Below, piece by piece: positions 1 through 9,209 of a stretch of 20,487 bases of DNA. The stretch's first letter is position 1. Every line of letters begins with the position of its first letter. The stretch is from positions 1 through 20,487 of the forward strand of contig JAHHSU010000018.1 of assembly GCA_020025035.1 (NCBI GenBank), given 5' to 3'. The notes beneath the pieces are model-generated. The model saw only the letters and a list, made by a program, of their open reading frames with translations, was not told where the DNA came from and ran no database searches. The stretch comes from Thomasclavelia sp. (GTDB lineage Bacteria; Bacillota_I; Bacilli_A; Erysipelotrichales; Coprobacillaceae). The translations under genes and the position numbers were made by a program.

Positions 1-54
<54 letters not shown>

Positions 55-73
55 ATTAATTGACTGCTCATAT

Positions 74-102
74 ATAATATCACCTACTACTAGCTACGTC
101 AA
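74..102 (-). promoter_or_regulatory. Sigma-A promoter of the tRNA-Ile gene
   Basis: On the minus strand TTGACG (102-97) is followed after 17 bases by TATTAT (79-74). The start of transcription would fall near 67, about a dozen bases before the mature tRNA 5' end at 54. The fit to the consensus and the position both support it. Confidence 0.75.
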
Positions 103-357
103 TACTTTATTTGCCTTTTTGCTTGCAATTTAGGATAAAAATTTGTGGTTTATACTATTACAATTTATAACCATATATTATAATACATTACATTATTTAA
201 CTTTTTATCTAGTTTAGTATATAATTATATTATATAAATTATTTACCTTGATTTTTAACACAAATAAATTCATAGTTATATAGTAATTAATTATTATGTA
301 TATATTTTTAGTTATAATTTGTTTTATTAATCACAATCTATCAAAAAGGAGACTATT
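103..357. other. AT-rich intergenic region before cysK
   Basis: Together with the tRNA promoter this fills about 300 bases between the tRNA and cysK. It is almost pure A/T and I see no open reading frame, no T-box element and no convincing riboswitch fold. A cysK promoter is expected here. The best -10 is TATAAT at 313-318, but its -35 region (ATTATT, 290-295) is weak and many AT-rich hexamers could match by chance. The cysK ribosome binding site AAGGAG is at 346-351. Confidence 0.5.
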
Positions 358-1251
358 ATGCACGAAACATTAAAATTAATTGGTAATACCCCTATGTACC
401 ATATTCAAAATACCAATATCTACGTAAAACTAGAAAAATATAATCCTGGTGGTAGTATTAAAGATAGAGCTGTTTTTTCTATGTTACAAGATGCATTAGA
501 TAAAGGAATTATTCATCAAAATAGTAAAATTATTGAAGCAACAAGTGGAAATACTGGAATTGCTTTAGCAATGCTAGGAGCAATCTATCATCTACCTGTT
601 ACAATAGTGATGCCTGATACGATGAGTTTAGAAAGAAGAAACAGTATACAAGCATATGGTGCAAAGTTAGTATTAAGTGATGGTAAAGAGGGAATGCAAG
701 GAGCAATCAATCTAATGAATCAATTAATGAAAGAAGATAAAAATTACATTTCATTAAAACAATTTGATAATCCAATGAATTCTTATATACATTACCATAC
801 TACTGGTGTAGAAATATTAAAACAAGTGCCAGACATTGATATTTTTGTTTGTTGTGCTGGAACAGGAGGAACATTTAGTGGTGTAGCTAAGCGCTTAAAG
901 GAAACAAATCCTACTATCCGTTGTATTATAGGAGAACCCAAAAAAAGTGCTGTGTTATCTGGACAACAAGCTAGAAGTCATCAAATACAAGGAATTGGTG
1001 CAAATTTTATTCCTAAAATTCTAGATACTTCCTATATTGATGACATTATGCTCATTGATGATGAGGAAGCTATTCAAGAGTCTATCCATTTTGCAAGACA
1101 AACTGGAATTCTTGTTGGTATATCAAGTGGCGCAAATATTGCCTTAGCAAAACGTCTTTCTAAGTTGTATCCTCAAGCTAATATTGTTACCATTGCCCCA
1201 GATGGTGGAGAAAAATATTTATCGGTATTACATTTTGATTCAACTTATTAA
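358..1251 (+). CDS. cysK: Cysteine synthase (O-acetylserine sulfhydrylase)
   Basis: This PLP enzyme of the fold-type II family makes L-cysteine from O-acetylserine and sulfide in the cytoplasm. The internal-aldimine lysine is K35 in GGSIKDRA. The substrate loop ATSGNTG is at 61-67, the PLP phosphate loop GTGGTFSG at 168-175, and the C-terminal SSGAN segment at 257-261. At 297 residues it is near full family length. The ATG has AAGGAG six bases upstream. The gene overlaps the following cysE, whose product supplies O-acetylserine, so the two form one operon for the serine-to-cysteine route. A cystathionine beta-synthase-like or O-phosphoserine-using relative cannot be fully excluded from sequence alone, but adjacency to cysE favours O-acetylserine. 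No CymR site or T-box was recognised upstream. Confidence 0.93.
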   Translation: MHETLKLIGNTPMYHIQNTNIYVKLEKYNPGGSIKDRAVFSMLQDALDKGIIHQNSKIIEATSGNTGIALAMLGAIYHLPVTIVMPDTMSLERRNSIQAYGAKLVLSDGKEGMQGAINLMNQLMKEDKNYISLKQFDNPMNSYIHYHTTGVEILKQVPDIDIFVCCAGTGGTFSGVAKRLKETNPTIRCIIGEPKKSAVLSGQQARSHQIQGIGANFIPKILDTSYIDDIMLIDDEEAIQESIHFARQTGILVGISSGANIALAKRLSKLYPQANIVTIAPDGGEKYLSVLHFDSTY

Positions 1252-1765
1252 AGATCTTTGTTATAACATTCAACGTACTTACAAGTACGATCCAGCTGCT
1301 CATTCTAAAATTGAAATATTATTACTTTATCCACATATTAAAGCATTAATTTTTTACCGAATTGCTCATTGGTTTTGGATTCATCATTGTTATTTTCTAG
1401 CACGATTTCATTCTAATGTAGCTAGACATATTACAGGAATTGAAATTCATCCAGGTGCTTGTATTGGAAAAGGTTTGATTATTGATCATGGAATGGGTGT
1501 TGTCATTGGGGAGACATCGATTATAGGAAATGATTGCATCATTTATCATGGTGTAACATTAGGAGGAAACGGCAAAGAACAAAATAAAAGACATCCAACA
1601 CTAGGAAATCATATTACTGTCGGTGCAGGAGCTAAAATATTAGGGAATATTACAATTGAAGACAATTCTAAAATTGGTGCTAATGCCGTTGTTTTAACAA
1701 GTTGCGTTAAAAATAGTGTCATGGTAGGAATTCCCGCAATAAATAAAAATAAACATCATTCATGA
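1235..1765 (+). CDS. cysE: Serine O-acetyltransferase
   Basis: The enzyme transfers acetyl from acetyl-CoA to L-serine, giving the substrate for the adjacent CysK. It carries the left-handed beta-helix hexapeptide repeats (IHPGACIGKG onward), the family Asp-His pair in IIDHGMG (residues 84-85 from this start), and the VTLGGNGKE and RHP segments. The start is uncertain. The frame is open from TTG 1184 and includes ATG 1202, ATT 1217 and TTG 1235. ATG 1202 has no ribosome binding site. GGTGGAG (1204-1210) is well spaced only for ATT 1217. TTG 1235 gives an N-terminus (MIQLIKDL) matching the usual family start, so I use it. Any of these overlaps the end of cysK, implying translational coupling. 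The tail after VGIPA is only eight residues and ends in Ser, not the Ile that docks into CysK in known cysteine synthase complexes. Confidence 0.88.
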   Translation: MIQLIKDLCYNIQRTYKYDPAAHSKIEILLLYPHIKALIFYRIAHWFWIHHCYFLARFHSNVARHITGIEIHPGACIGKGLIIDHGMGVVIGETSIIGNDCIIYHGVTLGGNGKEQNKRHPTLGNHITVGAGAKILGNITIEDNSKIGANAVVLTSCVKNSVMVGIPAINKNKHHS

Positions 1766-1792
1766 ATAAGAATATTTCTTATTCATTTTTTT
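1762..1792 (+). terminator. Intrinsic terminator of cysK-cysE
   Basis: A perfect 11-bp stem (1762-1772 with 1776-1786, loop TAT) is followed directly by a run of T. The stem includes the cysE stop codon at 1763-1765. Confidence 0.88.
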
Positions 1793-1837
1793 ATCATATA
1801 TTATTTATAATCATCATACATTAAATTGGTGATACAT

Positions 1838-2509
1838 ATGATTAAAAAAATAACAATTAGCTTATTAACAATTCTTTTTCTATATATTATCGTTCAATTT
1901 AATCACACTAATTCTATTCCCGCTAGTTCTTCTCAATCTCTTTTACATCGAACCATTGTAATTGATCCAGGACATGGTGGATTAGATAATGGTGCAATAG
2001 TTAAAAAGGTAAAAGAAGATGAATTAAATTTAAATATCAGTTTCGCATTAAAAAATGAATTAGAATCTAGAGGTGCAACTGTTTATTTAACTAGAGATGA
2101 TGACCATGATTTAACCAATCGAGATCATCACTACAGTAAACAAGACGATATGTATTTAAGAGTAAGAAAAATTGATAGCTACCAACCTGATTTATTTATT
2201 AGTATTCATGTCAATACATCTCCTGTTTCTTCTACATGGGGGTCTCAAGTATTTTACTATCAAAAAAGTGAAAGTAGTAAAATGCTTGCAGATCAAATTC
2301 ATCAGTCTATGTTAAAAGTAACTGGAAGTAAAAAAAATGTAGAGACAGCTAATTTTTATGTCTTAAAAAATACAAAAGCATCTGGAGTCTTAATAGAATG
2401 TGGATTTATAAGTAATCCAAACGAAAGAGGGCAATTAACTTCTAAAAAGTATCAAGAAAAGCTTGCTTCTTCTATTAGTGATGGGATTGAACAATACCTT
2501 AAATATTAA
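1838..2509 (+). CDS. cwlD: N-acetylmuramoyl-L-alanine amidase, CwlD type (Amidase_3)
   Basis: This is a zinc amidase that removes the stem peptide from muramic acid in peptidoglycan. Residues 4-20 form an uncleaved signal anchor or signal peptide (KKITISLLTILFLYIIV). The Amidase_3 domain follows at about 38-220, with zinc ligands H46 (DPGHGG), E62 and H124 (SIHVN) and catalytic E187 (LIECGF). It has no SH3 or other wall-binding domain. That single-domain, membrane-anchored layout of about 220 residues is typical of CwlD, which with PdaA makes muramic delta-lactam in the spore cortex. Assignment to sporulation rather than vegetative wall turnover is inference. I chose ATG 1838 because GGTGAT (1828-1833) lies just upstream; an upstream in-frame TTG at 1826 has no site. 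A TATAAT at 1806-1811 could be its -10, without a good -35. Confidence 0.88.
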   Translation: MIKKITISLLTILFLYIIVQFNHTNSIPASSSQSLLHRTIVIDPGHGGLDNGAIVKKVKEDELNLNISFALKNELESRGATVYLTRDDDHDLTNRDHHYSKQDDMYLRVRKIDSYQPDLFISIHVNTSPVSSTWGSQVFYYQKSESSKMLADQIHQSMLKVTGSKKNVETANFYVLKNTKASGVLIECGFISNPNERGQLTSKKYQEKLASSISDGIEQYLKY

Positions 2510-2534
2510 AAAGATGAACATTTGTTCATCTTTT
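2509..2534. terminator. Bidirectional terminator shared by cwlD and addA
   Basis: A perfect 12-bp inverted repeat (2509-2520 with 2523-2534) has A-rich and T-rich ends, so it works as a terminator on both strands. The cwlD stop codon (2507-2509) and the addA stop codon (2533-2535) each touch the stem, so two convergent genes end on one element. Confidence 0.85.
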
Positions 2535-5500
2535 ATACATTCACTAGTTTTCCAATCTCCAAATAATACAATTTTGCTTCTACTTTATAATTTGGATATA
2601 TTTGTTGTATAATTTTTTTGTAATACTCCATTTGTACTTGATGAAGCATAGTAAGTGTATGATCACTAGTTTGTTTATGAATACGATCTGTTTTATAATC
2701 GATAATTACAATCTTATCATCAAAAAAGCATAATACATCAAATACTCCATGAACAATACGATTTGTATTTTCTTCAAGGAAACTAAATGGTTTTTCTTTT
2801 TCTACATATTTAGCTTCATTAATAAGCATGTAACATTCACTATCATAAAATTGCATCAGTTTATCCTGATATTCTATTAATACATCTCTTTCTACTAATG
2901 TATATAAACCTAATTTTGTTAGTGTTTCAATCTGTTCAAGTATTTGATCTTTAGACTTAGGTAGATGTTCTAAAAAAGAATGTACTAATGTTCCTTTTTG
3001 TGCAGGACTAAGTAGAGTAGTCGAAGGTGATGATGAATACATATTAGTAGGAATTTCTTGTTCTTGTTGTAATTTTGTAACAGCAATTGTTTCATCAATT
3101 AAATCAACTGGAGGTAAAGAGCTAAATTGAAACTCTTTTACATCCTCATTTTTTGGATACCTAACAACATGTTGATCAATTTGCTGATCTAATTGTTCTT
3201 TAGTATAAAAATTTATTTGAAACTTTGATGCCTTTGTATTTTCCAGGAAATAATTTTTTGTTGAAGGAAATGTCTGTATTGTTTTAAAGTTTTTCTTTAT
3301 CTCTACATCACATTCTTGATTTAGCCATTGAGTAATAACTTGAGGATGTCTCATTAAAGAAATACCTATCCAATCTAAATAATTATTTACTTTTCTTGCA
3401 TTGTAATATAATAAAATATGCTGGTTTTTCTTTCCATCATAAATCTCTGGATTTTCATTATATATTACTTCATTTTGCCATTCTTTCATTTTAGACTCTG
3501 CACAAGACCCTGTCATAATTAGTTTTTGTGAGGCTCTAGTTAAAGCAACATATAAAATTCGCATCTCTTCATTAATTAATTCTTTTATTTGGTACCTTGC
3601 AATAAGTTTATAATATGGATTTTCATATTGTACTATTTGATCCACTATATTTTTTTGATCTATTACAGCATTTTTAAATACTCTAGGTTTAATTGCGATT
3701 CCTAAATGCTTATCAATCATCATTCTTTTTTTACTATCATTTGTATTAAAAGTTTTTTCCATATTAGAAACAAAAACAATAGGAAATTCTAATCCTTTAG
3801 ATTTATGAATAGTCATAAAAGATACTACATTATTTGATCCTAAAAGAACTTGAGCAGGGCTAGAATCACAACCTAATTTCTCTAGATTTTGATAATACGA
3901 AATAATTTCATAAATTGATTTATCTGCTTCTAACTTGATAAATTCATTAATTAATAAATCTAAATTAGCTTTTCTTTGCTCTCCATTAATAAGTCCTAAA
4001 ACAAACAGATTATACCCTGTAACTTGTAAGACATATTCTAAAAAGTCACTTGGCCTTAGTTGAGACATTTTAGCTTGAAGATCTTGATATGCTTCTAAAA
4101 AGGTTTGAACCTGTACATATCCATCCAATTGTTGCATGCAATAATCTTTCATATTTTGGTATAAAGAATCTTTTTTATTTAATACTCTAATTTTACCAAT
4201 TAAATTTTCATCAAAATGACTAATCAAATAATTCCCTCTAATAAAAGATAACATGCTTATATTATCATATGGGTTTACTAAAGAATATAATATTTGAAGT
4301 ATTGCAACAATTTCAACTGAACTTAAAAACCCTTGAGATAAAACAATATGATTAGGTATTTGATAACGGTCAAATACTTTTTTAAAGGTTAAAAAATTAC
4401 TAGATGTACGTGTTAAAATTACAATATCTTTATATTCAATCTTTCTAGATTTTTCATTATCATCAATGGTACTATTTTTTATTAAATCTAAAATTCGTAA
4501 TGCAACTAAATGTGCTTCATACTCGTGAATATCAAGGTCTCCTTTTGAACTTTTATCTACAAGTAATAACTCTGTATCAAATCTTGTCTCTAATTCATAG
4601 CGCTTATCTGTTTGCATTATGGTTTGTTCTAATTGGTCTAACGATGGGCATTTTTCTTTTCGTAAATAATCATAATTTAACTGACTACTAATATCATGAA
4701 AATACTCTAATCCTCCAATATTACTATCCATAATTTGATTAAAAATGTAATTAATACTATCTAATACAATTTTATTAGAACGATAATTATATCGTAAATC
4801 AATACGTTTGGTATGGCTTAACATAGGATAGGTATCGTATTTATCTTTAAACAATTGAGGATCTGCTTGTCTAAAACGATAAATAGATTGTTTCATATCA
4901 CCTACCATAAAAGTAATAATCGATGGTTGTTGATAATCCTTTATTAAGGATATAATGGTTTCTTGAATTTGATTTGTATCTTGATATTCATCAATCATAA
5001 TTTCCTTAAATTGATGATATAATAGTTCACTTACATGATAGTTAGGTTGAAGTAATTCAATCGTATGATATTGTAAATCATCAAAATCTAAAAGATGATA
5101 TTGTTGTTTAATTTGTTCATATTTTTGTTTAAATTGATTCACTAATCCATCTTTTTCTAACATCATTTCAATAAAATAACAAGATTCTTTTAAAGTAAGT
5201 TTAAACGCTTTATCATCACTTACTAAATACTCTTTAGCTTTTGAAGAATAAGAATTTGTTATTTTTTCTTTTAATTTTCTAAATTCACTTTGATATGGTT
5301 TAATTTCATCATTCCAACTAATCGAACTAGTCTTTACTGGTTTAGAAAGTGAAATAGACTTAAACTGATCATAAGCAACATACTCTTGTGTAAAAAGACC
5401 TACTATATTATTGACATAGTCATATAATCCAGATGCAGGGCTATGTAGCTCACTACTTTGATTAGATTTAGTTTCTGGTACTTCAAAAAAATCAGTAATA

Positions 5501-6228
5501 TGATGACTAGAAGCATAAGATTCTAAATTCACATAATGATTATACATTTCAATTGCATCTAAAGAAAGTTCATGTTTTAAATGATTAAATAATTCCCATT
5601 GATCAAATGAATGATCAGAACAAATATATTGTTCATATACATTTGTTTTTATTTTTTGAATATAATCTTTTGGATTACTAATAGAATTTAAAATATCAGA
5701 TAATTCAAAGATCATCTCTTTAAGACTATTGAAATTTAGTTCTTCAAAATATAAAGAAATAAAGTTTCTTATTTTTGTGTCTTGTAGCCATTGATTAATA
5801 CATTGATCAATAGCTTGCTGTTTTAAATCTTCAGTTTTATCTACAACTTCAAATTGACTAGGGATATGAATTACATAACCATATTTTTTCAATAATTGCA
5901 CACAAAAACTATGAAAGTTTGTAATATAGCTATAAGGTAATTTTTGTTTTTGCTTCATTAAATGTTCATAGATATCAGGATCTAAGTCTTGATTTAGTTT
6001 ATCTTCAATTGCAAAAAGTAATCGTTGTCTCATTTCTATAGATGCTGGTTTCGTAAAAGTTAAAACTAACAATTGATCAATATCATAACGATCATCTATT
6101 AACTTACTCATTATACGACTTACTAATATCTTAGTTTTACCACTTCCAGCTGGTGCAGATACTAAAATGGTTTTATCTTTTGTGGTAATTGCCTCTAATT
6201 GTTCATCATTTAAAGAATTAATCATCAT
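2533..6228 (-). CDS. addA: ATP-dependent helicase/nuclease subunit A (AddA/RexA)
   Basis: With AddB this forms the AddAB (RexAB) helicase-nuclease, which resects double-strand breaks for RecA-dependent repair in most Bacillota. The 1231 residues carry a UvrD-type superfamily 1 helicase: Walker A APAGSGKT (26-33), motif II IDEYQDTNQ (412-420), motif III VGDMKQS (442-448), motif V with TIHKSKGLEF (about 806-815) and motif VI LYVALTRAS (892-900). A C-terminal RecB-family nuclease follows, with H1083 (GTLVH), D1164 (GVFD) and D1177-x-K1179 (DYK). All key residues are present, so both helicase and nuclease should be active. I use ATG 6228; the frame extends to a GTG at 6234, but that codon lies inside the AGGAGGTG ribosome binding site (6239-6232). 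The start overlaps the end of addB by 11 bases, implying coupled translation. Confidence 0.96.
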   Translation of the reverse strand: MMINSLNDEQLEAITTKDKTILVSAPAGSGKTKILVSRIMSKLIDDRYDIDQLLVLTFTKPASIEMRQRLLFAIEDKLNQDLDPDIYEHLMKQKQKLPYSYITNFHSFCVQLLKKYGYVIHIPSQFEVVDKTEDLKQQAIDQCINQWLQDTKIRNFISLYFEELNFNSLKEMIFELSDILNSISNPKDYIQKIKTNVYEQYICSDHSFDQWELFNHLKHELSLDAIEMYNHYVNLESYASSHHITDFFEVPETKSNQSSELHSPASGLYDYVNNIVGLFTQEYVAYDQFKSISLSKPVKTSSISWNDEIKPYQSEFRKLKEKITNSYSSKAKEYLVSDDKAFKLTLKESCYFIEMMLEKDGLVNQFKQKYEQIKQQYHLLDFDDLQYHTIELLQPNYHVSELLYHQFKEIMIDEYQDTNQIQETIISLIKDYQQPSIITFMVGDMKQSIYRFRQADPQLFKDKYDTYPMLSHTKRIDLRYNYRSNKIVLDSINYIFNQIMDSNIGGLEYFHDISSQLNYDYLRKEKCPSLDQLEQTIMQTDKRYELETRFDTELLLVDKSSKGDLDIHEYEAHLVALRILDLIKNSTIDDNEKSRKIEYKDIVILTRTSSNFLTFKKVFDRYQIPNHIVLSQGFLSSVEIVAILQILYSLVNPYDNISMLSFIRGNYLISHFDENLIGKIRVLNKKDSLYQNMKDYCMQQLDGYVQVQTFLEAYQDLQAKMSQLRPSDFLEYVLQVTGYNLFVLGLINGEQRKANLDLLINEFIKLEADKSIYEIISYYQNLEKLGCDSSPAQVLLGSNNVVSFMTIHKSKGLEFPIVFVSNMEKTFNTNDSKKRMMIDKHLGIAIKPRVFKNAVIDQKNIVDQIVQYENPYYKLIARYQIKELINEEMRILYVALTRASQKLIMTGSCAESKMKEWQNEVIYNENPEIYDGKKNQHILLYYNARKVNNYLDWIGISLMRHPQVITQWLNQECDVEIKKNFKTIQTFPSTKNYFLENTKASKFQINFYTKEQLDQQIDQHVVRYPKNEDVKEFQFSSLPPVDLIDETIAVTKLQQEQEIPTNMYSSSPSTTLLSPAQKGTLVHSFLEHLPKSKDQILEQIETLTKLGLYTLVERDVLIEYQDKLMQFYDSECYMLINEAKYVEKEKPFSFLEENTNRIVHGVFDVLCFFDDKIVIIDYKTDRIHKQTSDHTLTMLHQVQMEYYKKIIQQIYPNYKVEAKLYYLEIGKLVNV

Positions 6229-9163
6229 TTTCACCTCCTAGTCTTTTCAATAGTTCAGTTTTATCCTCGTTTTCGATCTCTATTTCTTCATTATAAAACA
6301 CATCCTTTAAACATACTGTTTTATAATCACAATATGTACATGCATGTACAATTTTAGAAATATTACGATTTTTACTAACACAAGGCATAATATTAATATT
6401 TCCCTCTTGGTAAATATTTTGAATAATATTTTCCACACGTTGACAAACCATCTGAATTAATCCATCAAACTGCTTTGCTGTTAATAAATCTCCTTTATAA
6501 CATTGTTCTTTTTTTACATATTTTAAATGTTCTACTACTTGCTTTGGTTCCTTTCCTATGGCTTCAATAACTATGTCATCATTTAATAAATATCCATTCA
6601 TCTTATACCCTTCTAAAAGCATATCAGTACTAAACGATTGTAAAAGATCATATCCTTTTTCATTAAATACCCTTTTTTTCGTATTAAAATATAATACTCC
6701 AGCTTTTTGTAGGTTATTTGTAGTAGTCACCATATCTAAATAAAGTAACATTTGAATATTAAATCCTAAAGTAGCTAAAAATAAATCTAATGTTTTACTG
6801 CTGGATTTATAATCAATTACTCTTGTGTATTGATGAAAATTATCTTGACGATCAAAACGTCCCATTACCTTTTGATCTTTAAAATACTTACTAACACTTT
6901 GTTCAGTAGATACTAAAACAAAATCACTACGACTTGCTTGATAAGTCAAAATTTGAACTAAATTATAAATATTTAACTGAATGTGATTTAGAAAATATTG
7001 AGTCTTACTATCTAATTTTGATATATCCAATTTTTGCATCACAATCTTATGAATAATTAAAAAAATTGCTTTTTCTTCGGTACTTAAAAAATCATATTTA
7101 CAAATTTGATTAGCAATGTATTTTTGATATTCACTATCTATATCCTTAATTTCATACATCTTTATATAATCTTCAATTGTTTGATTACCATGATATAATC
7201 CACTCAATATATCTAAACATTCATGCACAATTAAACCAAAATCACTAATATCTACTTTTTCTTTTGGCTTTTGAATACTTAATCCTTTATTTACAAAATA
7301 TTTAAATGGACAACTATTGTACATCTCTAACGAACTTGGTGAAATATAGTCTATATGAATTAATTCTTTTAACAATGCTGGTTCAATTTTATTAGCTTGA
7401 TTTTTAGTAGTAATATATTGATTACGCATCATTATTAATTGATTATTTTTTTCATCAATATTTTGATGTATTAAAAATTTCCTTGAAGATTCTAAAGCAC
7501 AAAGCGGAATATCTAAGGTTGTACATTTTTTAACTTCTACCCCTAAAATATGAGCTAAAGATAAAAATAAACTAGCAGCAAATAACGTATCTCCAGATAG
7601 TTCTCTACTTGAACATGAAAAACAAATATTATCGTGTATCATCAATAATTTAAAAATCTGTAATTGTTCTAATTCATTTTTTTCGTATAAATGAAGTCCT
7701 AATGGCATACTTTTAGATAATTCTATTCTTTCTTCATTTAAAATTAAACCAACATTATTTTCAATAGTTGGAAAATATTCTTCATTACATCCAATAACAT
7801 AGGCATATTTTGCTGGGGTATAAACATAAGAAGAATAAATTGGAATTTGTTGAATTGCTTTTTTAGGATTGTCTAAGTTAAGATTAATACATGATAATAA
7901 CATTTCTAGATAAAATGATACTGGCATTTCTACTGCAACATCAAATTCTATAAGTTGGTTTGTAAAGATTGCAATAATTTCCTTAGATTCTATACCATAA
8001 CGTTGAAGAAATTCTAATAATATTACATTATATTCTTTACAACAAATTTTTTTATTTAATGCATCCAATAATTCTAAAATGACTTCTTCTAAACTTTGAC
8101 TAGAAAAAAATATACAATTACTTTTTTGGATAAAATCTAACCCTTCTTCTTTCATCCCTAAAATATACTGTCTAAGTCCCTTTAAAAAAACTCCAATTTT
8201 AGTATGATACATGTTTTGAGGATGATTGAAATAAAATGGTATTCCATACTCTTTAAAAAAATGTGTAAGATAATGATGATAAGTACTATTTAAACAATAT
8301 ACTACAAAATCTTCATAAGATGCATGTTCATTTACGATACGTTGATAAATATCACTCACCATTAGCTCTACTTCTACCATCACATTAGTTACGTTATTGA
8401 ATCGATGTGCTACATTTTTTAAATCATTAGTAGTTTTTGTATTTAAGAAAGAATGACATAAAAATTCATTCACTTCTATAGTTGGTTGATCAAATTCAAT
8501 AATACTTCCACCTAATTTTTGAATACAATTTTTTGGTACATTCGTATAACTATCCACCTGTTGATTTGTAGTCATCAAAATAGTAACATCACTCATTTTT
8601 TGAATTAAAGATATTTGTTTTTGGTTAAAATTTTCAAACTGATCAATATAAATACTTTCATTATGAATCGTTGATACTAATTGATCATCCATTCCTAAAT
8701 ATAAATGATTTTCCTGTAAATATTGCTTGAATTGAATATATATATCATAAAATCCTTGTATTTTTTGTATAGAAAAATAAGGTAATTTAATGTCTTTAGA
8801 ACAAAATGAAAAATGATAATCATCAAATTCTTGAAATAAGTCTATAAATTCATTAATCATATCTATATTAGGATGTTCTCCTTGTTTTACAAGTAAATCA
8901 TATACAACTAACATTGATTCAATTTTACTAATTTTTCGATACTGAAATAACTGCTGTTTTTTTAGTTGTTCTTCAAAAAATTCTTCAAAAGTGCATACTC
9001 TACAAAATAACAAAGCATGATGTTTGCTATTTTGTAATAATTGTCTTTCATAGATTATTTTAAATTCCTTTGGTACAATCCATGTCGCTCTATTTTTATT
9101 TAATGATTCTTGCATATAATATTGTGTTTTTAAATACCACTTTTTACCAGTAATAATTCTCAT
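6218..9163 (-). CDS. addB: ATP-dependent helicase/nuclease subunit B (AddB)
   Basis: This is the partner of AddA. It is 981 residues, shorter than the 1166 of Bacillus subtilis AddB. The C-terminal RecB-like nuclease is intact: H647 (LIVHE), D771 (GRFD) and D784-x-K786 (DYK). The iron-sulfur cysteines are also there: C618 (YNSCPF), then C942-x2-C945-x5-C951. That spacing is the same as the C801/C1121/C1124/C1130 set of B. subtilis AddB. The N-terminal nucleotide-binding loop is degenerate: ITGKKWYLKT (4-13) keeps a first glycine and the Lys-Thr pair but has Leu where a Walker A has glycine. In the family AddB is not the motor subunit. The ATG at 9163 follows AGGTGA. The first gene of the addBA pair, it lies 44 bases after the terminator of the nucleoid-protein gene. 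I see no clear promoter of its own. Confidence 0.93.
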   Translation of the reverse strand: MRIITGKKWYLKTQYYMQESLNKNRATWIVPKEFKIIYERQLLQNSKHHALLFCRVCTFEEFFEEQLKKQQLFQYRKISKIESMLVVYDLLVKQGEHPNIDMINEFIDLFQEFDDYHFSFCSKDIKLPYFSIQKIQGFYDIYIQFKQYLQENHLYLGMDDQLVSTIHNESIYIDQFENFNQKQISLIQKMSDVTILMTTNQQVDSYTNVPKNCIQKLGGSIIEFDQPTIEVNEFLCHSFLNTKTTNDLKNVAHRFNNVTNVMVEVELMVSDIYQRIVNEHASYEDFVVYCLNSTYHHYLTHFFKEYGIPFYFNHPQNMYHTKIGVFLKGLRQYILGMKEEGLDFIQKSNCIFFSSQSLEEVILELLDALNKKICCKEYNVILLEFLQRYGIESKEIIAIFTNQLIEFDVAVEMPVSFYLEMLLSCINLNLDNPKKAIQQIPIYSSYVYTPAKYAYVIGCNEEYFPTIENNVGLILNEERIELSKSMPLGLHLYEKNELEQLQIFKLLMIHDNICFSCSSRELSGDTLFAASLFLSLAHILGVEVKKCTTLDIPLCALESSRKFLIHQNIDEKNNQLIMMRNQYITTKNQANKIEPALLKELIHIDYISPSSLEMYNSCPFKYFVNKGLSIQKPKEKVDISDFGLIVHECLDILSGLYHGNQTIEDYIKMYEIKDIDSEYQKYIANQICKYDFLSTEEKAIFLIIHKIVMQKLDISKLDSKTQYFLNHIQLNIYNLVQILTYQASRSDFVLVSTEQSVSKYFKDQKVMGRFDRQDNFHQYTRVIDYKSSSKTLDLFLATLGFNIQMLLYLDMVTTTNNLQKAGVLYFNTKKRVFNEKGYDLLQSFSTDMLLEGYKMNGYLLNDDIVIEAIGKEPKQVVEHLKYVKKEQCYKGDLLTAKQFDGLIQMVCQRVENIIQNIYQEGNINIMPCVSKNRNISKIVHACTYCDYKTVCLKDVFYNEEIEIENEDKTELLKRLGGENDD

Positions 9164-9185
9164 GAATTCACCTACTTTCCTATTT

Positions 9186-9209
9186 TAAAAATGGGCATAA
9201 TAGCCCATT
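9186..9209 (-). terminator. Intrinsic terminator after the nucleoid-protein gene
   Basis: On the minus strand the stem AATGGGC/GCCCATT (9209-9203 with 9196-9190, loop of 6) is followed by a run of T. It includes part of the stop codon at 9208-9210. Some read-through into addB is possible, as only 44 bases separate the genes. Confidence 0.75.

Noticed and set aside
60..78. Plus-strand TTGACT and TATAAT that could look like a promoter for cysK
   Set aside because: Only seven bases separate them, far too few for sigma-A; the same bases fit a well-spaced minus-strand tRNA promoter.
103..357. Possible T-box or other cysteine-sensing leader before cysK
   Set aside because: No T-box sequence, specifier stem or GC-bearing terminator/antiterminator pair is visible; the region is almost pure A/T.
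4500..4691. Plus-strand open frame of 63 codons
   Set aside because: It lies antisense within addA, has no ribosome binding site and no family resemblance; the same holds for the plus-strand frames at 6558-6743 (in addB), 14096-14308 (in the radical SAM gene) and 16619-16801 (in the envelope operon).
6229..6234. GTG start for addA two codons upstream of the ATG
   Set aside because: The GTG lies within the AGGAGGTG ribosome binding site itself, so ATG 6228 (or the next ATG, 6225) must be used.
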